Source: Apus apus (Eukaryota > Chordata > Aves > Apodiformes > Apodidae). From it: a stretch of DNA of 64,000 nt. The notes beneath the pieces were generated by a model. That model saw only the letters and a list, made by a program, of their open reading frames with translations. It was not told where the DNA came from and made no database searches. Positions 13,201 to 28,200 of this stretch are shown here, piece by piece. The stretch is from positions 31,396,003-31,460,002 of the forward strand of contig NC_067286.1 in the NCBI RefSeq assembly GCF_020740795.1. The letters are read 5' to 3'. Position 1 is the stretch's first letter; every line of letters begins with the position of its first letter. The translations under genes were made by a program, and so were the position numbers.

Positions 13201-16200
13201 CAGGAAACCTGAGTAGATTATTTCTTACTGATCTTTCAATAAAGAGAGATTAGAATAAAGGACCAAAGAACAGAGACCTCTTGGTGGTTTTGTATTTCCG
13301 TGGGTTTATGGTGATGCCCTTCATCCTTGATATTTGTGTATTATAAACTTAGTTTTAATACGTGAATTTCTGCACCCATAAAATTATATCTGGATTTGAA
13401 TAAATTCAGAGCACGTAATGTTTTCTTTTTTTACCATGAATGGTGTTGAAGCAGAGGAGTTACTGGGGAAGGGTGCAAAGGGAGATGATGGAGAGAAAAT
13501 TTATATAATTAGTTGGCTTTTGATCTGCTTTATGGTGCACAGAATCTGTTAGTACTTTCTCATTTGAAACTTTAATCCTGTCTCTCATTGGGTACTCAGA
13601 AGGCCAAGATACCTATGGCAAGTATGTTCTTATGTAAATATGGTACAGAGAATTGCCTTTGGATGGAAGGTGGAAATGTGTTGTAAAACCAGCTGGTGAA
13701 AAGTGGGGAATGAGGCACTTTAAACAAAACAAAACAACAAAACACCAAACCAACCAACCAAAAAAATCAGGTCTTTCATTTCAATATGAAGTAGCGAGTT
13801 GGTCTGATGTTAGTTTCTTGCCATTGGTAAGATGGAGGGATAGAAGACATCAGTAATCTCTGATATATTCTGCTGTCCCTTCTTCAAGTGTTAACCTGTC
13901 TGAGTTCACTAGTATAATAACTGTTACTCCTCTAACAATCTAAAGCACAAGGTGCTTATTATTGAGGGGAGCTGATTCGGTATTATGACTTGCTGTGACT
14001 GTAAGTGTTTACTTGGGTTCTTGCTATCATTAACTGTTTCTGGGTTAAGCTTATTTGAAGGGAATTAGAACATGAGCAGGGTTGTTTGGAACGGGAGACC
14101 ACAATAAGTGCACCCTTGTCTCCTTTCTGATGCAAGCCACAGTGCAAATGTTTCCCAACACCTGATACTGACGTTTTTGGAGACCTCCTCTTCAGGTCAA
14201 GCACACTGGGTTTCGTAAGAGATTTAAATTATAAAGGGTTATCAAAGGGAAATGAAGTGGCTGCTTGACTTCAGGTCAGAAAAAATATTTCTTGGCTCAT
14301 TTTATGCAAGGGACAACTGGAGACTACAGACTTGAAGTAGCAAGTGGAATTGGATTTGCTTGTGGTTGTATGAGCTGAAGCCTTTTAAATAGGTAATGAT
14401 ACAGAAACTTTGTCTTAAACCAGACCTTTACAAATTTCAGAAGACAGGGTGGAAAATTCCAGGGTGGAAATTACTGAGATGTGAACTTGCCTTTTAGGAA
14501 ACGAAATTTTAGAGCTGGCAGAAATCTATTGAGTCATCAAATGTCTGTATCTACTAGGAATTTCTTCCAGTAGGTACATACTCAGTTTAAAGATAATTGG
14601 ACGCTTCACACAAACTGAGAAGCAATAAGGGTATCATTAAACCTGGCTGCTGAAGTCTGCCTCTTGTAGTGGGAACCTTGCTAGCCTAATACCCTATTAA
14701 TGGAAAAGTATGCACTTCGTCTATTTTATTTTTTTTTACACACCCACCCCTTGGATAATTCTGGAGGGTTAAAACTGTCTTAAAATGGGCTTCAGAATGC
14801 AGTGGTCTTCGTGAATAAAGTAATTTGTTTTCTGCTGTGCAACATTTTGACAGTGTCTCTGAGAGGATTAGGAAGTCTGTACCGTAAGACAATGAGCTTA
14901 AACTGAGAGGAAGGATAGTAACAGCCTGTAGGCCTTTGTTTGCTCACTGGAAGGAAAATGTTAAGTTTGTCTGTAACCACTGTTCATAATGCTCATGGCT
15001 TTTTGAAAGGCCGTTCTGTGTCTGTGGTGATTCACTAAATGGGCTGTAATTTGAGCAGTTTGCAGGAGTGATGCTTTCAAGTCAGCGGTTTTATGTAACA
15101 CAAAGTATGAAGTAAGACCTAATAACTGTGGGATTTCCAGGTTCCTTTGGAAGCAGTTCAGCAGGGTTTAGAAACCTGGAAGAGGAAAGACTTAATTTTC
15201 CCATTAATTTAGGGTGTATTTTTAACGTCTAACTCACAAATACCCATTGTAAAGAGTCGGTGTCAGGAGATCGTTTCTATCTCGTGTTTCACATAGTTTT
15301 GTTCAAGTTTCTGTTTGCTGCCTGGGAGAGCTGTTACAATTGTTACAGTAGTGTACCATTGGGAGATAGCAGCAGGCAGCCTGGGTTTTGAAAACTGAAA
15401 TCTCCTGTTTATCACGTTGATGCTTCTGTCTCTGGTGCAGTATCATAGTAGAGGAGGATGGGAGGGAGGCTTTCCCTGCTGCTGCCTGGATGTTTTCCAT
15501 TTAAAATGCCCCCAGATTCATGAGCCACCTGCTTTGTCTGATTAAAAATGGCTCAATCTCTGCAGGAAAATTATTACTATTGTAACTGCTGCCTACTGTG
15601 GGTACTGAATAAACGGACTGTATTATGCTTAGGATGATAGGAAGTGCATGTTCCCATTGTCATACAGCTTGCTAAAAGGCACCTCAGGTCCCAGTTATAA
15701 GCGTTATTTGGTTTGGCCTATATTAATAGGCTATTTGAAAGGGCATGCATGAAACTTTTTATTTTCCTAAATATGTTCTTAATTGGTATTTCTAGCTTTT
15801 TTGCCTAGGTGTAAGTTAGGCTCATAACAATGAAAAAAAAGTGGTATTTTTTTTGCCAGGCATAGGTAAAATCCTGGTTCTGGCAGTGCAGGCTGAAGAA
15901 GCAGCTGCTCGCCATTCCCTGGTCTGCTGGTTAAATGCCTGTGTGACCTTTTCCCTAACCTGTTCTGGTCAAAAGAGATTGACCTAGGAAAGATCTAATG
16001 TACAAACTATTAGTTTATTAAGTTCTGGCTGAAATGTGCCCCCAAGCAGCTCTGTTAATGGAACTATCAGAGGGAGCATGGAACCACTGAGAATTGCACT
16101 CCTAAGCTGTAGAGATGTGTGCTGGCTTTAAATGCTAATAATTCATACTAACAACAGGAGGGCTGTTGTCCATATATGCACCTTATTGATGTAACTGTAC

Positions 16201-19200
16201 TGTGTGTCAATAGTCAGATTGCTACCTTTATCTCCCTCCTATCTCTTTCAAGTTCCTGTTAACATAAATAGATTAATCAAACCTGGGTTGGTTTGTTTGT
16301 TGTGTTTTTTTTTTTGTTTTGCTCACTTGAAAAATGGATCTCCTCTTGAGCCAGAGGGCTGATGGACTCGAATGGACCTGGTTGATACAAATTTTCTGAG
16401 TTTGTAATTGACTATTGAATCAAAAGAGAACATATTTTTTGCTTGAATGTAATTTATGTTAGAGCTTGGAAGTGAAACAAAAGACTTCTTTTGATGATGT
16501 TTAATTTCATATTATTTAGTTACTAGCAAAAGTTTGTGGTGTTGAGTCTGTCAGTACTGTATGGTACTGTTTCATGTAAAAAGAACTTCAACCCTGGCTA
16601 GACCTGATCTGCTGCACTGACAAATGCTGTGGGTTCTGTGCTTTCTATTGAATGTAAGGAAGCTGGCCTTCCTATCTGCCCACATCTTTTGCCAGTTTTC
16701 AGAATTCGGATCTGCTGTCTTTTAAAAGACTCATATCTTCATGGTAACTTTCTGTGTTGATTTAAAAAGCTGTTTATAGCTATTAGTATCTTAGAGTGCC
16801 CCAAGTACCAAAGAAAGTAAATGCGAGTTGTTTAGTGTGGTGGGTTATAGAAATCTTTCACTAATGGCCAATTAACAGCAAGATCCAACAGGCTGCACTA
16901 CACTTGACCATGTCTATCCATTGAGCAACTTGTATGTTGGGCAAAATAATGTAGTTGAGAAAGATTTTGTTTAATTTCTTTAAATCAAAACTATATGCAA
17001 GCAGGCAGATGAAATGGAAAATAATTCAGGTGTTTAAATATTAGACTAATATCTGAGATACTGTAAATAGAAGCTAAGAAAATACATCAATAATTACTTT
17101 AATAGTTCTACCTAGATTCTTTTTCTTTGCTGCTCAGGAAGCATTAAGATAAATGTACATGTTGATTTAATCTTCAATATCTGGTCAATGCTAATAAATA
17201 TATGTACACACGTGTGCATGCATACTTCTAATGACTTTCAGGATACATGGTTTATCTGTGTACTGTCAATTTTTGTGTACTGTCTATTCACTAAGATTTG
17301 CTTTTGCCCTAAGGTCATTCAATCACAGCTTTCAAAACTCTAGGGACAATTAAAAAAAAAAATAGTAGGAAGGAAAGATACTAATGTTTGAGGATTTGAT
17401 TAGTGTGTACTTCTGAGATTAACTGTATCTTAATCAGATAGCTGCTGCATGCTTAGCTGCAAACTTACTACCCTGGGAGACTTGAGCTGTCCTCTGCAAG
17501 CACAAAAAAGTGTGCCTAAGTAAGAGGGAAGCACAAGGCTGAGAAAAGAAGCCTCTACAAGGTTTATGAACTCTTATCTGAACAGCAATAAACTTTTGCA
17601 GATGGTAACAGAAACTGAAGCTGTCTGTTGTCTTTAACAGACAGTAGGCTTTTTTAGAAAAATAACTGGAGAGAGGCATCAATGCAGGAGATACGAGAGT
17701 ACCATTTGTCCAAAAGGTGCAAAAGATCCCAGAATTCTGAACCCCAAAAGTGTCTGTCCATCCATCTTTACCACACCATAAGCTGTATGGACCTGATGTG
17801 ATCATAAGAAATGAATGGCATTTTTATTCAAAGTCTGAAGCCAGTCTTTTTTGCCTTACAAATGGGACTGGGAGGAATGTGCGGTAAAGAAGAGAAATTC
17901 TTGAATCCAAATGATAATTCTCTAAATACACTTGCTAGAATCTGCCCTATTTGGCCTGCCTGGAGCATAAACTGAAGAATCTTAACCAATTCCTTGAGGT
18001 GCCTAATAAAAGATGGCATGGTTGATGCTTTATTTTTACACTGATCTAAAGATGGAGCTTCATTATATAATTTTCTTTCATTCTTTTTCATCTTTTAGTG
18101 GGTAGAAATGCTGTGATGTGATTGGATATCCTGTAAGAGAGAACAAAACATAGGTGGCAGTCCTTTCTTCCATTACACTGTGTACTGTGCTGTCCTGCAA
18201 TGTGTAAGTTGCTGAACACAGGCTCTAACTGTGGATTTACTTGCAGGAAGACATAAAGAAATATATTTTTGACATTCATTGAAGATATCTCAGAACTTGC
18301 AGCTCTTTCCTGATTCTGCATAGCAGCAGAATTAAACAGAGAGTAAAAAAATGTAGTGGTCACACAGATCAGATAGCACACTCAAATCTGAACAAAATGG
18401 GCTCAAAATTCCAGAGCCATCATCCTACTGGCTTATTAGGTATTGCCAAAGGGAGGGGGGAAAATGCTGTTGGGTGCCTATGTTGCCTTTTGAAAACTAG
18501 GGAGTGGTATGTTGCAGTCCTGCTTAGTGCATTAAGTCTGTGCAGATGACGTATTTTCTCAGAGTTGCTGAGACTACATTTATTTAATCCTTGTCAAGTA
18601 GCTGTGCTCAGCTGACACATCCTCTCCTAGCAAATACCGTGACAGAAGTCCCTGCTATAAAAGTATGCTTGCCTATTTCCCAGGCACTTAATTCTCAAGT
18701 GACTCAACCATTTGCCTTCATTCTTTCTAGCAGTCAAAACTCTTTTTGAAATTAGAATAGTCATGTTTTTCTCAACGCTGCTTTTATTGTATTTACACCA
18801 AGCAAATTCAGAGTCTGTCTCCTAGACATTAGACTAATAGCTTAATGGAAATTAAGTAGGAAGCCCGGAGCACCAAGTGGGCCGTTTCTTCATGTTGGTT
18901 TGCTTGCCTTAATTTTTCCTACGCATGGAATAGCTAAGGACAGTGTCGAGCTCTCACCTAAATGCTTTGAACTGCAAACAGATGAGTGATTCAGAGAGAC
19001 AAAAGGGACAGGCTTGACTGGTCTTCAGGGTGGTCTTGACTTAAGGCACCATTGGTGTAGCTGTAAATACTCTGAGACCTTTATAGTTCTCATCACTGCC
19101 TGCAGCAACAGGCCCATCTGGAACTGAGAGGCTATGGCCTTTGAAATACTGTTAGTGATTTTTCTACCTAAATGACTGTCAAGAAAGCACACAGTATTGC

Positions 19201-22200
19201 AGAACAGAGCTTCTAGGGATAAGCTCTATAATGTCTGTGAAAGAGAATTAAACTTTAAATGCATCCAGTTAATCAATATGCTCCTAGTTGGGTGGAGGAG
19301 GGGAAAAAACCCAAACCACTCAAAACTGTTCCCTTGTTCCCTAATCTTTGAAATTACTACTTTTCAGGTAAGTGGACAGAAATACACTCTAGGAAAGGCT
19401 GAGTCTTAGACCCAGAATGTTTGTCAGGTGTCAACAGCCAATTAAGGTGTAGCTGCCAAAGACAGGATCTCAGAGAGGGTCAGGATCCAAGCCCTAGAAT
19501 TAAACTGCCTTCTAGAATATTCTGTGTTGAGAAAATGGACAATTTCTCTTACAAAGCACTAGTGCATCCTCAATGGAATTGCTTGGAAGTACTGTAAGCA
19601 CATTTCCATTGTTGGTAATTTGGCCCTTTTGTGCCTGGATTCTTGTTTGAAAATGGAAAATAAGTGCAAGAACTTGGGTATAGTTAGTGAAATGTACAAT
19701 CCTAGGCATCTGTGAGCTCATTTAAGGCTGTATATAATCTGTCTAATTGGGAAGCAAGATGGCAATACAGACTGTACTTTTTAATGTTAAAATTGCCAAG
19801 AAATAATTTTAAAACAACTCTGTTTTTCTAGATGACTTCCTGTGATTGTCTGATTGCTAAATTAAAGCAATTATCTAATCAGTGAAGTTGTGACAGTTTT
19901 TTGCAAGGGCATGCATATAGTCAAATAAATCCATTCAATTCCTGTTACTCCTTTCATACTTGCCCAACTAATATTCTATGGGGACCATATTTTGAACATT
20001 TCTCTGGCCAGTATATAAGGACCTCACATTCTCCTTTCCCTGTTGTGTTTCCAGGATGCCAAGTGTATGACTTTGGAGATTTGAATTTCACTCAAGTTCC
20101 CAATGATGAACTGTACAACAACCTGATTTTATATCCACGGTCAGTGGGTTTAGCCAGCCAGGTACTGGCTGATGCTGTAAGCAGAGCAGTAGCTGCCGGA
20201 CACAGCTGTGTGACTATAGGAGGTGATCACAGGTGAGCTGAACTAGATGTAATTAGTGGTGCATGCTGCAGGTTGACACTTGGAATTTAAGACTTTAATT
20301 TAAAAATAAGGGGACAGTGAGAATACCTTGGGGTTATTTCCTAGCCGTACCATAGGGTAGCAGCATTCTGATTGCTGGGGCTTTTAAGGTGGACCATAGA
20401 AAACCGCTACAAAAATCGGACCTTCTGAGACAGTCCTGCTTTGTTCCAGACTGTTCTGCAATCTGCAGACATACAAATTAGGTTTTCCTATTTGGGAAAG
20501 TTTGTGTAATCAAGAACTGTTGCAGTTTCTTTATTGCTGAATGTTTTGTGATGCTTCTCTAAGCTCTCAGCTCTTGGAATGGGTTTCAAATGGTTGCACA
20601 CAGACCATTTTGTAATAGATCTTACAACCTGAATCTCTTTCCTCTCTTTTTGCACTAACCTTTGGTCTGAGAATTGGCTGAAGAAGGTAGAATGTGAGAA
20701 TGAATTGTGGGGGGAGGTGTCATGCCTGGAATGAAAAAATGGGTGAATAGCAGAAGTGATGAGTAAGCACAAAGAGATAATTTGGAGCTAGAGTAGGTGA
20801 AGATTGGAGTGTGGGAAGGGTGACAGAGGAAAGTGCTGTTTCTCATCTGTCACAACAAGCACAATCCTGTAGAGTTACTTGGATTCTCCTGGAAAAATGA
20901 CAGGGACATGCCAGGCAGTTTGTATGGGATGCCCCCTTTATTGTCATAAATGTCTGTGTTGAAACATGGTAACATTGCTGATTGATGTTGCAGACTTCCC
21001 ATTGTGCCTTGTAGTTGTTCTGTAAGAGAAATGGAGACTAAAGACTTTGCTCCTGTACTTCCAGCTTGGCACTTGGTTCTGTCAGTGGCCACGCACGGCA
21101 ATGCCCACACCTTGGTGTGATCTGGGTGGATGCACATGCTGATATCAACACCCCTCTTACAACTCAGTCTGGAAGCCTTCATGGACAACCTCTCTCCTTT
21201 CTCTTGAGAGAGCTTCAAGATAAAGTAAGTCTCCTGCTTGTACAGTCACCCTACACTGAAAGCCTCAGCATTTTACTTTTTCTGGTGTGTGGTGCTTTCT
21301 CATCTGCTGCAAATGCAGACCTGTTTTGGTTACAGGCAAAAGTATGCACTTGTGTGTGTATACATGTGTATATATATATACACATACATGCACACATGTA
21401 AATATAGATATACATATGCACACTCTTAGAAACAAGAATGAGAAAAAGCTTTTTTTTTTTTTTATTAGTACCCCTGTGGGTTGTACAGGAAGCAGGAGCT
21501 CACACAAGCTGTATGTACCTGCTGACCATGGTGTCAGTTCTGCTTAAGGAGTGGACTGGGTGCCCATGCTGTGCAATGGCAGCAGTTCTACTAGCTGAGG
21601 GAACCTCCCCCCAGCCTAGCCTGTAAGAGCTGTGCTGAGCTCACCTCCAGTGACAGCAAGTACTGCATACCCTGCATGCTTCTCCTGGGTAGTTTGGCTC
21701 TTCCATGTTTTGACAACCTTGGGGCCTGACAGGGGCTGTTCCTGCATGATCTCTCCTAACTGGCTGCTCTGATGTTGGCTCCAGTAGCAAATATCACAAA
21801 TCAGAACAGCTGTACCTGCTTGCAGGGTGCTCTTAAAGAGATAGTCTTTGTTGTGGAAAGAGGTCAGATTATCTGAAACAGAGCTGCTTACTGGGGTGTA
21901 TGGAATGTGCATGGCCAGTCTTTCTTTGCTACTGACATGATGCTAAACAGTAGGTTGACCTGAGGCCTACACATCCTTTTTGGCTTAGCTGTGGACTCCA
22001 TCTCCCCATGCAGGTACCTGTAGCATCTACTGCAGATCAGTGGCAGCCTGTGCACTGTTAATAGCTGGGGCCTTTGCATAAGAACTTAAGACAGTCCTGC
22101 TCCTGCTCCCCAGCCTAAGCTTCAGCAGAAGCAGATCAGCCACTGCAGGTTGAGAATGGATGCTGGAGCTGCGGAAGACCTGCCTGTTTCGTCTAGGCAC

Positions 22201-25200
22201 TATGCACTGCTACTCATTTCTCTTTAGACTTTTTTTTTTTTCTCTCTAAATTTTGGGGGTGCTGTGTTGATGGAATTATGCCTCTTCCAAATAAGATTAA
22301 GCATGTTTAATGGCTTCATGGCTATTGAAGATACCATTGTGTTAGTACCTGTTTGACATAGCAAGTTTGCTATCAACTGATAAAGCTCTTCTGCTTTTCT
22401 CCTGTAAATTCTTTTTAATTAGTTCCATCCACAAGTCAATAGAATAATTTGGTGGTTTTACATGCTTTTCTCTTTCTAATAAATGGAGTATGGTCTCTAC
22501 AACCACACTAGAATTCCCAAAGTAATGCAAAATGAATGGGGCTTCTTGAAATACCTGTACATGAGAAGATTAATACAGAAGGTTACTGTATTTATAGCTG
22601 GTAATATTTTTCTTTTTGGCAACTCCACCCACTTCTGCAGAAGAGACAGGAAGAGCAATATAAAATGTTGTTAGCTTTGGAGCTTTATGTCTCACTGAGA
22701 ATAGAAGAAAGCAAATCAAATCTATCTCAACTACCAGAGGAGGAAAAAAAGCAGAATAAGATGCAGCTTTCCTCTTCTGTGAGTAGGACAAGAAGTATTT
22801 AAGCAGCTTCCTTTGTATACATTGATATTCTGGTCTGCTGGGCTCTGGTTCTTGAACAGCACAGAAAAGCAGTGTTTTATATTTTTTTAGAGCTACTAAA
22901 ATAATACTGTGAGCTTTCTGGCACCAGTGGGGGAGCTGGCCTCTTGTCAGCGGCAGTATGCAGAAAGAGCAAGATTAGGTTATACTTATGTGAGTTAGTC
23001 AGGTCCTGGTTGTGAGACCTTGTCACAAGCCCACCTCAATTCTAGCTGTCAGGAAGCCTATGCAGAAACATGACACAAGCCCTTCAACCTGTATTTGCAG
23101 CCATACAGACAGGCATGTACTCATTTAGAGGGTTTTCTTACCATAGTGTAGTCCTTATTAGAGGGAGGAAAAAAGACCACTTGTCCTGCTGGTACAAGAA
23201 GGCTTCTACATTATAAATTTATAAACAGCTGTTTATCAGTAACAGAATGTGCCTTAGACAATAGCTTGTCTGGCTATACAGGAGGGCACCTTTATATGTG
23301 AACAGGAGTGTGTGGCTTGTCCAGGAGAGCAGCTATTTTGGTAATGGGACAAAGATTTACTGTCCTTCTTTCCTGACTGCTTTGCAAGGATTCTTTTTGA
23401 ATCCTGCAACTGCTTGCCACAAGCAGGATGCCTACTCTACTCCTACATTCTGCTAAGCATAACTTCTTTCTCAAAGCAATAAGCCAACTAACCAGTTAGT
23501 TGCCCTTTGCTTCTCAAGGAGGGTTCTATCTTGCTGAAGGGTACATAGCATGGCAGTGTGAGAGGAGAAAAGAGACTTTGCAGTGAGCCCTCTATCTTCT
23601 TCTCCCTGCTTGCCCTCATGCTGTGTGTGCATGCTTCTCTGGGTGGACTCCTATAATTCCAAACTGTGTCTCTGGGCCTGTAAGATTTGGTCATCAACTC
23701 CCTAGTCTCAGGAAGGCTAATTAGGACTTGGTTCTCTGTCTTGTTTTGTTGAACCACAAAGAAACAGAAGTCCCTTTGAGGATATAAAAAGAGAGCAAAA
23801 TAGCCTGCATGATTCTATTTTATCTTTCTGATTCATTGCCCATCTCTACAAACTCTTCCAGCATCTCCAAGCAACCTGTTCCTCATTTTCTATCAAGAGG
23901 ACATGACAGAGATAGTTATACATCTCTCTTGGTGGCACAATCCATCTAGACTGTTCTTGACCCCACGTGAGCAATCTAGTTGTGCTGCTGTAACCTGTGG
24001 GTTTGCATGAAACCTGAGTCAGGAGCACTGTCTCTTTGGTTAGTTTGAGATACATAAAGTCCTAGCCCTTGTTTGCTGTATGACCCTACAAAGGCAGAGC
24101 AACAAGGGGGGGGAAGGATGTGACAGCAACTGCTCAAATTGGCACAGCTGCCAGTCAAGTCCCTCAGTTTGTGTTACCTCACTGGTTTTCAGAATCCCTT
24201 GTGCATCCAGGGCTAATGAGCTTGGTGAATGCTCTACTGAATCACATATCCCCATGTAGCAGACAACATGAAATATAAAGTTATGCATCTGGGTATGAAA
24301 TTAAATAAAGCATTTGACAACATGGCTGCAGAACAAGCCCTGGTGTTGCTTGCACAGTCCAGTCAGAGGCTGTCAAGTGCTGCTTCTTTGTCTAGTTAGC
24401 TTCACAGGAGCACTGCTTGGTACTCCTCAAGGCAAGGTGGCACTTCAGAGTTCTAAAAAAAACTTTCAAAATTAATTGTATTGTTTTAAGGGAAAGTATC
24501 TATTAACATAATCCTCTTACTGGCATTCCTCAAACCAAGCATTAGTGTCAGTGCTCCCTGGAACCATTCAAACTAAACTTATAAGCTGCTAATAATAATT
24601 TACCATTAAAAATGCCTGCACCTTTTTCTGATGCCTATTTGGCTTTATTATCAGCAACTCCCTTTCTTTTGCATGGAAGTTTAAACACAGCTTACCAAAG
24701 AATGTTAAGACATTCCATTTTCTTTATTTAAAGAGAATATAGCATTTAAAATAGCAATATTAAATCTTGTCATATTCCCTAGCATAAATTTACAACATTA
24801 TCAATACTGTGCTCAGCTTATGGTATGATTTTGAGTTTTCCAGATGCAGCTTCATTTCTGAGACCTGAATTATTTTTTCTAGTGGTCTCCAATTCATTTA
24901 TCCCTCTTCTCAATTCATGGCTGCATAAAAAGTTTCAGTTCATTGCCCCAGAATAACAAATACTTTTATTATTCATGCTTATTTAATCCCACCGTAATTA
25001 AGTAAAGCTATGGGTGTGTTAGCCTTTAAAAATAAATACAAACGTAATAACTAGAATATAATTAGCAATTGAGCAGTATAAGAGGGAAACAAAACCTTCT
25101 TGCTGTTTGACAGCTGTGTTGGCTTTCAGAGCTGGGAGAGGAAGAAGAGAAATTTGAGTTAATTGAAAGCATGCCTAAAATTAGTAGATATTACTAGCTG

Positions 25201-28200
25201 AAGGATTGTATAATTGCATACTATGGCTACTTAATTAGCAAAGATGAATCATTATGACATCATTTTGCTCTCCTAGACCTGCTGTCTTCACTCTGCATTA
25301 AAAAAAAAGACAAGACTCAACTTCTTACCAGGATTTTTACTTTTTTAAAAAAAAAAAACTTTTCACTTTGAATTTTTCTATCTTTAATGTTTTTTCAACA
25401 AAGTTTACATGACTTTTGGTGACTCTCCTAAAGAGAGAGAGGTACCTTGGTTTTTATTCTTCCACTTAAGTATGATGCACTGGATCAGTTACATATACAG
25501 TGCTTTTAATGGTAATGGTAAGTGATCTACATCTGGGCATCTAGTTTCTCATCATTCCCCTTTAACATTGACTGATACTAATTACCTATTGCTTGTTGAT
25601 TTGTGCTCTTGATTTTTCCTCTTCAAACTGGAAAAGCTGGAAGAGTTCATAACTTCATCTATAAACATTCAACTGAGGTAAAACAGTATGACAAAGATAA
25701 GGACAGATTAAAACAAGAAGGCATACTCAAGTAATGAAATTTCTCTGCTTAGACAGCAAAGAATGCTATAAATACATACAGAGTTTTGAGGGAAGCATTA
25801 TATACAATTTTGTTACTTACGTCATTAACCTAATACCTAAACTAACCTTTGCTTGCAGGTACCACAACTTCCTGGCTTTTCCTGGCTAAAGCCCTGCCTT
25901 TCAGCATCTGATATTGTGTACATTGGATTGAGGGATGTGGATCCTGCTGAGTAGTAAGTTGACTTAAAGGATTTTTGTAAAGGGTGAAATCATGAGCCGT
26001 TTTCCACATCTGGCTGCTCACAAGGGTTGCTAGACTTAAGCTTAGGCCAGTAATGTTATTTTTTTAATTCAACAGCTATATTTTGAAGAACTATGATATC
26101 CAGTATTTTTCTATGAGGGACATTGATCGCCTTGGAATACAGAAAGTTATGGAAAGAACATTTGAACAACTGATGAGCAGGTAAATAACTATTATCTGAT
26201 TTAAGCTATTCTTATCATCCAGTTGTTGATTAACCACTTTCCTGAAAGTTAAGCAAAGGTGAATCTTGACGTAAGGCTGCCTAACACAACTGACAGTGTC
26301 CAGTAAATAATCAAGTCTTGGCACTGACTTTAGCCCTCAACCTCCACGTCTTGAACTGAAACTATTTCAGTGTTTGGCAAAAAGCTACAAGATAGGGTAC
26401 ATTAATCACTACAGTTGTGGCTCTGTTTTGTGATTTGTTCTGTTTCTTGAGGAATTATGCATTTTGCTGCAGTTTGACAGGATCCTTGAATCAACTCTGA
26501 GTCTAGGATTTATATTATATTTTTACACATATATATATATACATATACACACACATACAGCAACTTAATAATAACTTGAAATTGGCTGGTAGCACATGAG
26601 GTAGAAGCATTTGATGGCTTTCTCCTTAAGACTGTGCTCACATACGCTGTCCTGATGACAACTGCAACTTTCAGTTCAGCTAGTGAACTTCACTGTAACC
26701 ACTCCCTTACTGATGTTCAGTACTGAAATTGTGGCTAACCTTGTTCAATATTGGGGAATCAGCAGGGAGCAAATCCTGCTTAGGAATACATAAAGCAGAT
26801 CAGAGTTAGCATGGGTAACCTCTCACCACAGGACACAACCAAGTTCTGTAAGCAGAACAAGGTCCATGTATCTCTGCTGCATCCTGTTGTGTCTAAAGGT
26901 GTGCTCACCCTTCCCAGCTGCAGCTGTGCCAAGTAAAGTAGTTGCTAATCCAGGTGCTTCTCCTTACTGAGCATCTGCAGTAAGTTGTAATTACACAGTC
27001 TGCCACTTAAATACTTCATCTGAGTGAACAAGCAGTGTCCAGGTTCTTAAACTGTCACTGGTTGCCAGACTCAGTAACTAACTAAAGTTTTAGGTTTGAG
27101 ATTATCCTTCAGTTTTTTTATCAACTAGGCTTACATGGTAGAGTTTGGAGGCAGCCTTCAACTATTGACCTGAAAAATGCAGAATGCTCCATTCACCTTG
27201 ATGAGCTGTCTAGGAAATCCTCAAGCTTGGTGCTTCCTCCATCCCAGATGCCACACAAATCAATGTTTCAGCCTTTCACCCTGGCTCTCTGTATAACAGG
27301 AGGAAAGGCTGAATTATATAATACATTTCTCTGCATTTTTCCAACTGAGGAGACAGAACACCAGATAAGATAGTTAGAACTAAAGTACTTCTCTTCAGCC
27401 AAATCACCTGAGTGGATACTTAATGAAACTAGAAAGACAAACTTCTGTTTTTTCACTTTGTACCTAGGAAAGTTCTGAGCTAAGATGTTTTGGAGTCCAA
27501 AGGTATTAAAAAAAAATAAAAATCCTTTCCAAATGTATGTAAGACATGGTATAGGACTTAGGGGGGGAACCTTTAGCATTACGGAGCATGAGGCTACTTT
27601 GCTGATCCGCCTGCACAGTAAGAAATGCATGTAGAAAAAGTTCAAGGTTCTGAGATTGCTTTTCTTGTTTTATTCTGTCTCAGGAGACAAAGACCAATTC
27701 ACCTCAGTTTTGACATTGATGCTTTTGATCCCTCACTGGCTCCAGCAACTGGTACTCCTGTGCTTGGTGGATTAACTTACAGAGAAGGCATGTACATCAC
27801 AGAGGAAATACATAACACAGGTAGGAGCTGACCAACAGTATTGGACTAAGCAAAGACAGAACAAACTACATAGAGCTCATACTGGTTGTTTTTCCTCTGT
27901 AACTAGATAAAATGTAGCACAGCTAAGGTGCCTACAAAGTCAATTTGAACTTCAGTAAGGCAAGAAAGTCCAGTGGTTGGGCAAAACCCCAGGTGTGGGA
28001 AGCAGCTTAACTATCAACAACTTTAACTAAGCAAAAGTAAATAAAATACATAATATTAACAACTACTATGAAAAATTATGTGGTGAGCTTTTACAATACT
28101 GTCCCCTGTTCCTAAACAAATGAGGTGAGATGTACAAATGGACATCTGGAATAAAAAAAATGAACTCAAACAATTTTAAACAGTTTGAAGTTCTGTTCTA

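Noticed and set aside
13721-13766. A/C-rich run resembling a retroposon tail in ARG2 intron 2
   Set aside because: No element body recognised on either side, so recorded only as low-complexity sequence.
17434-18381. Three consecutive minus-strand open frames in ARG2 intron 2
   Set aside because: No recognisable peptide, no splice logic joining them, and codon use like random AT-rich DNA.
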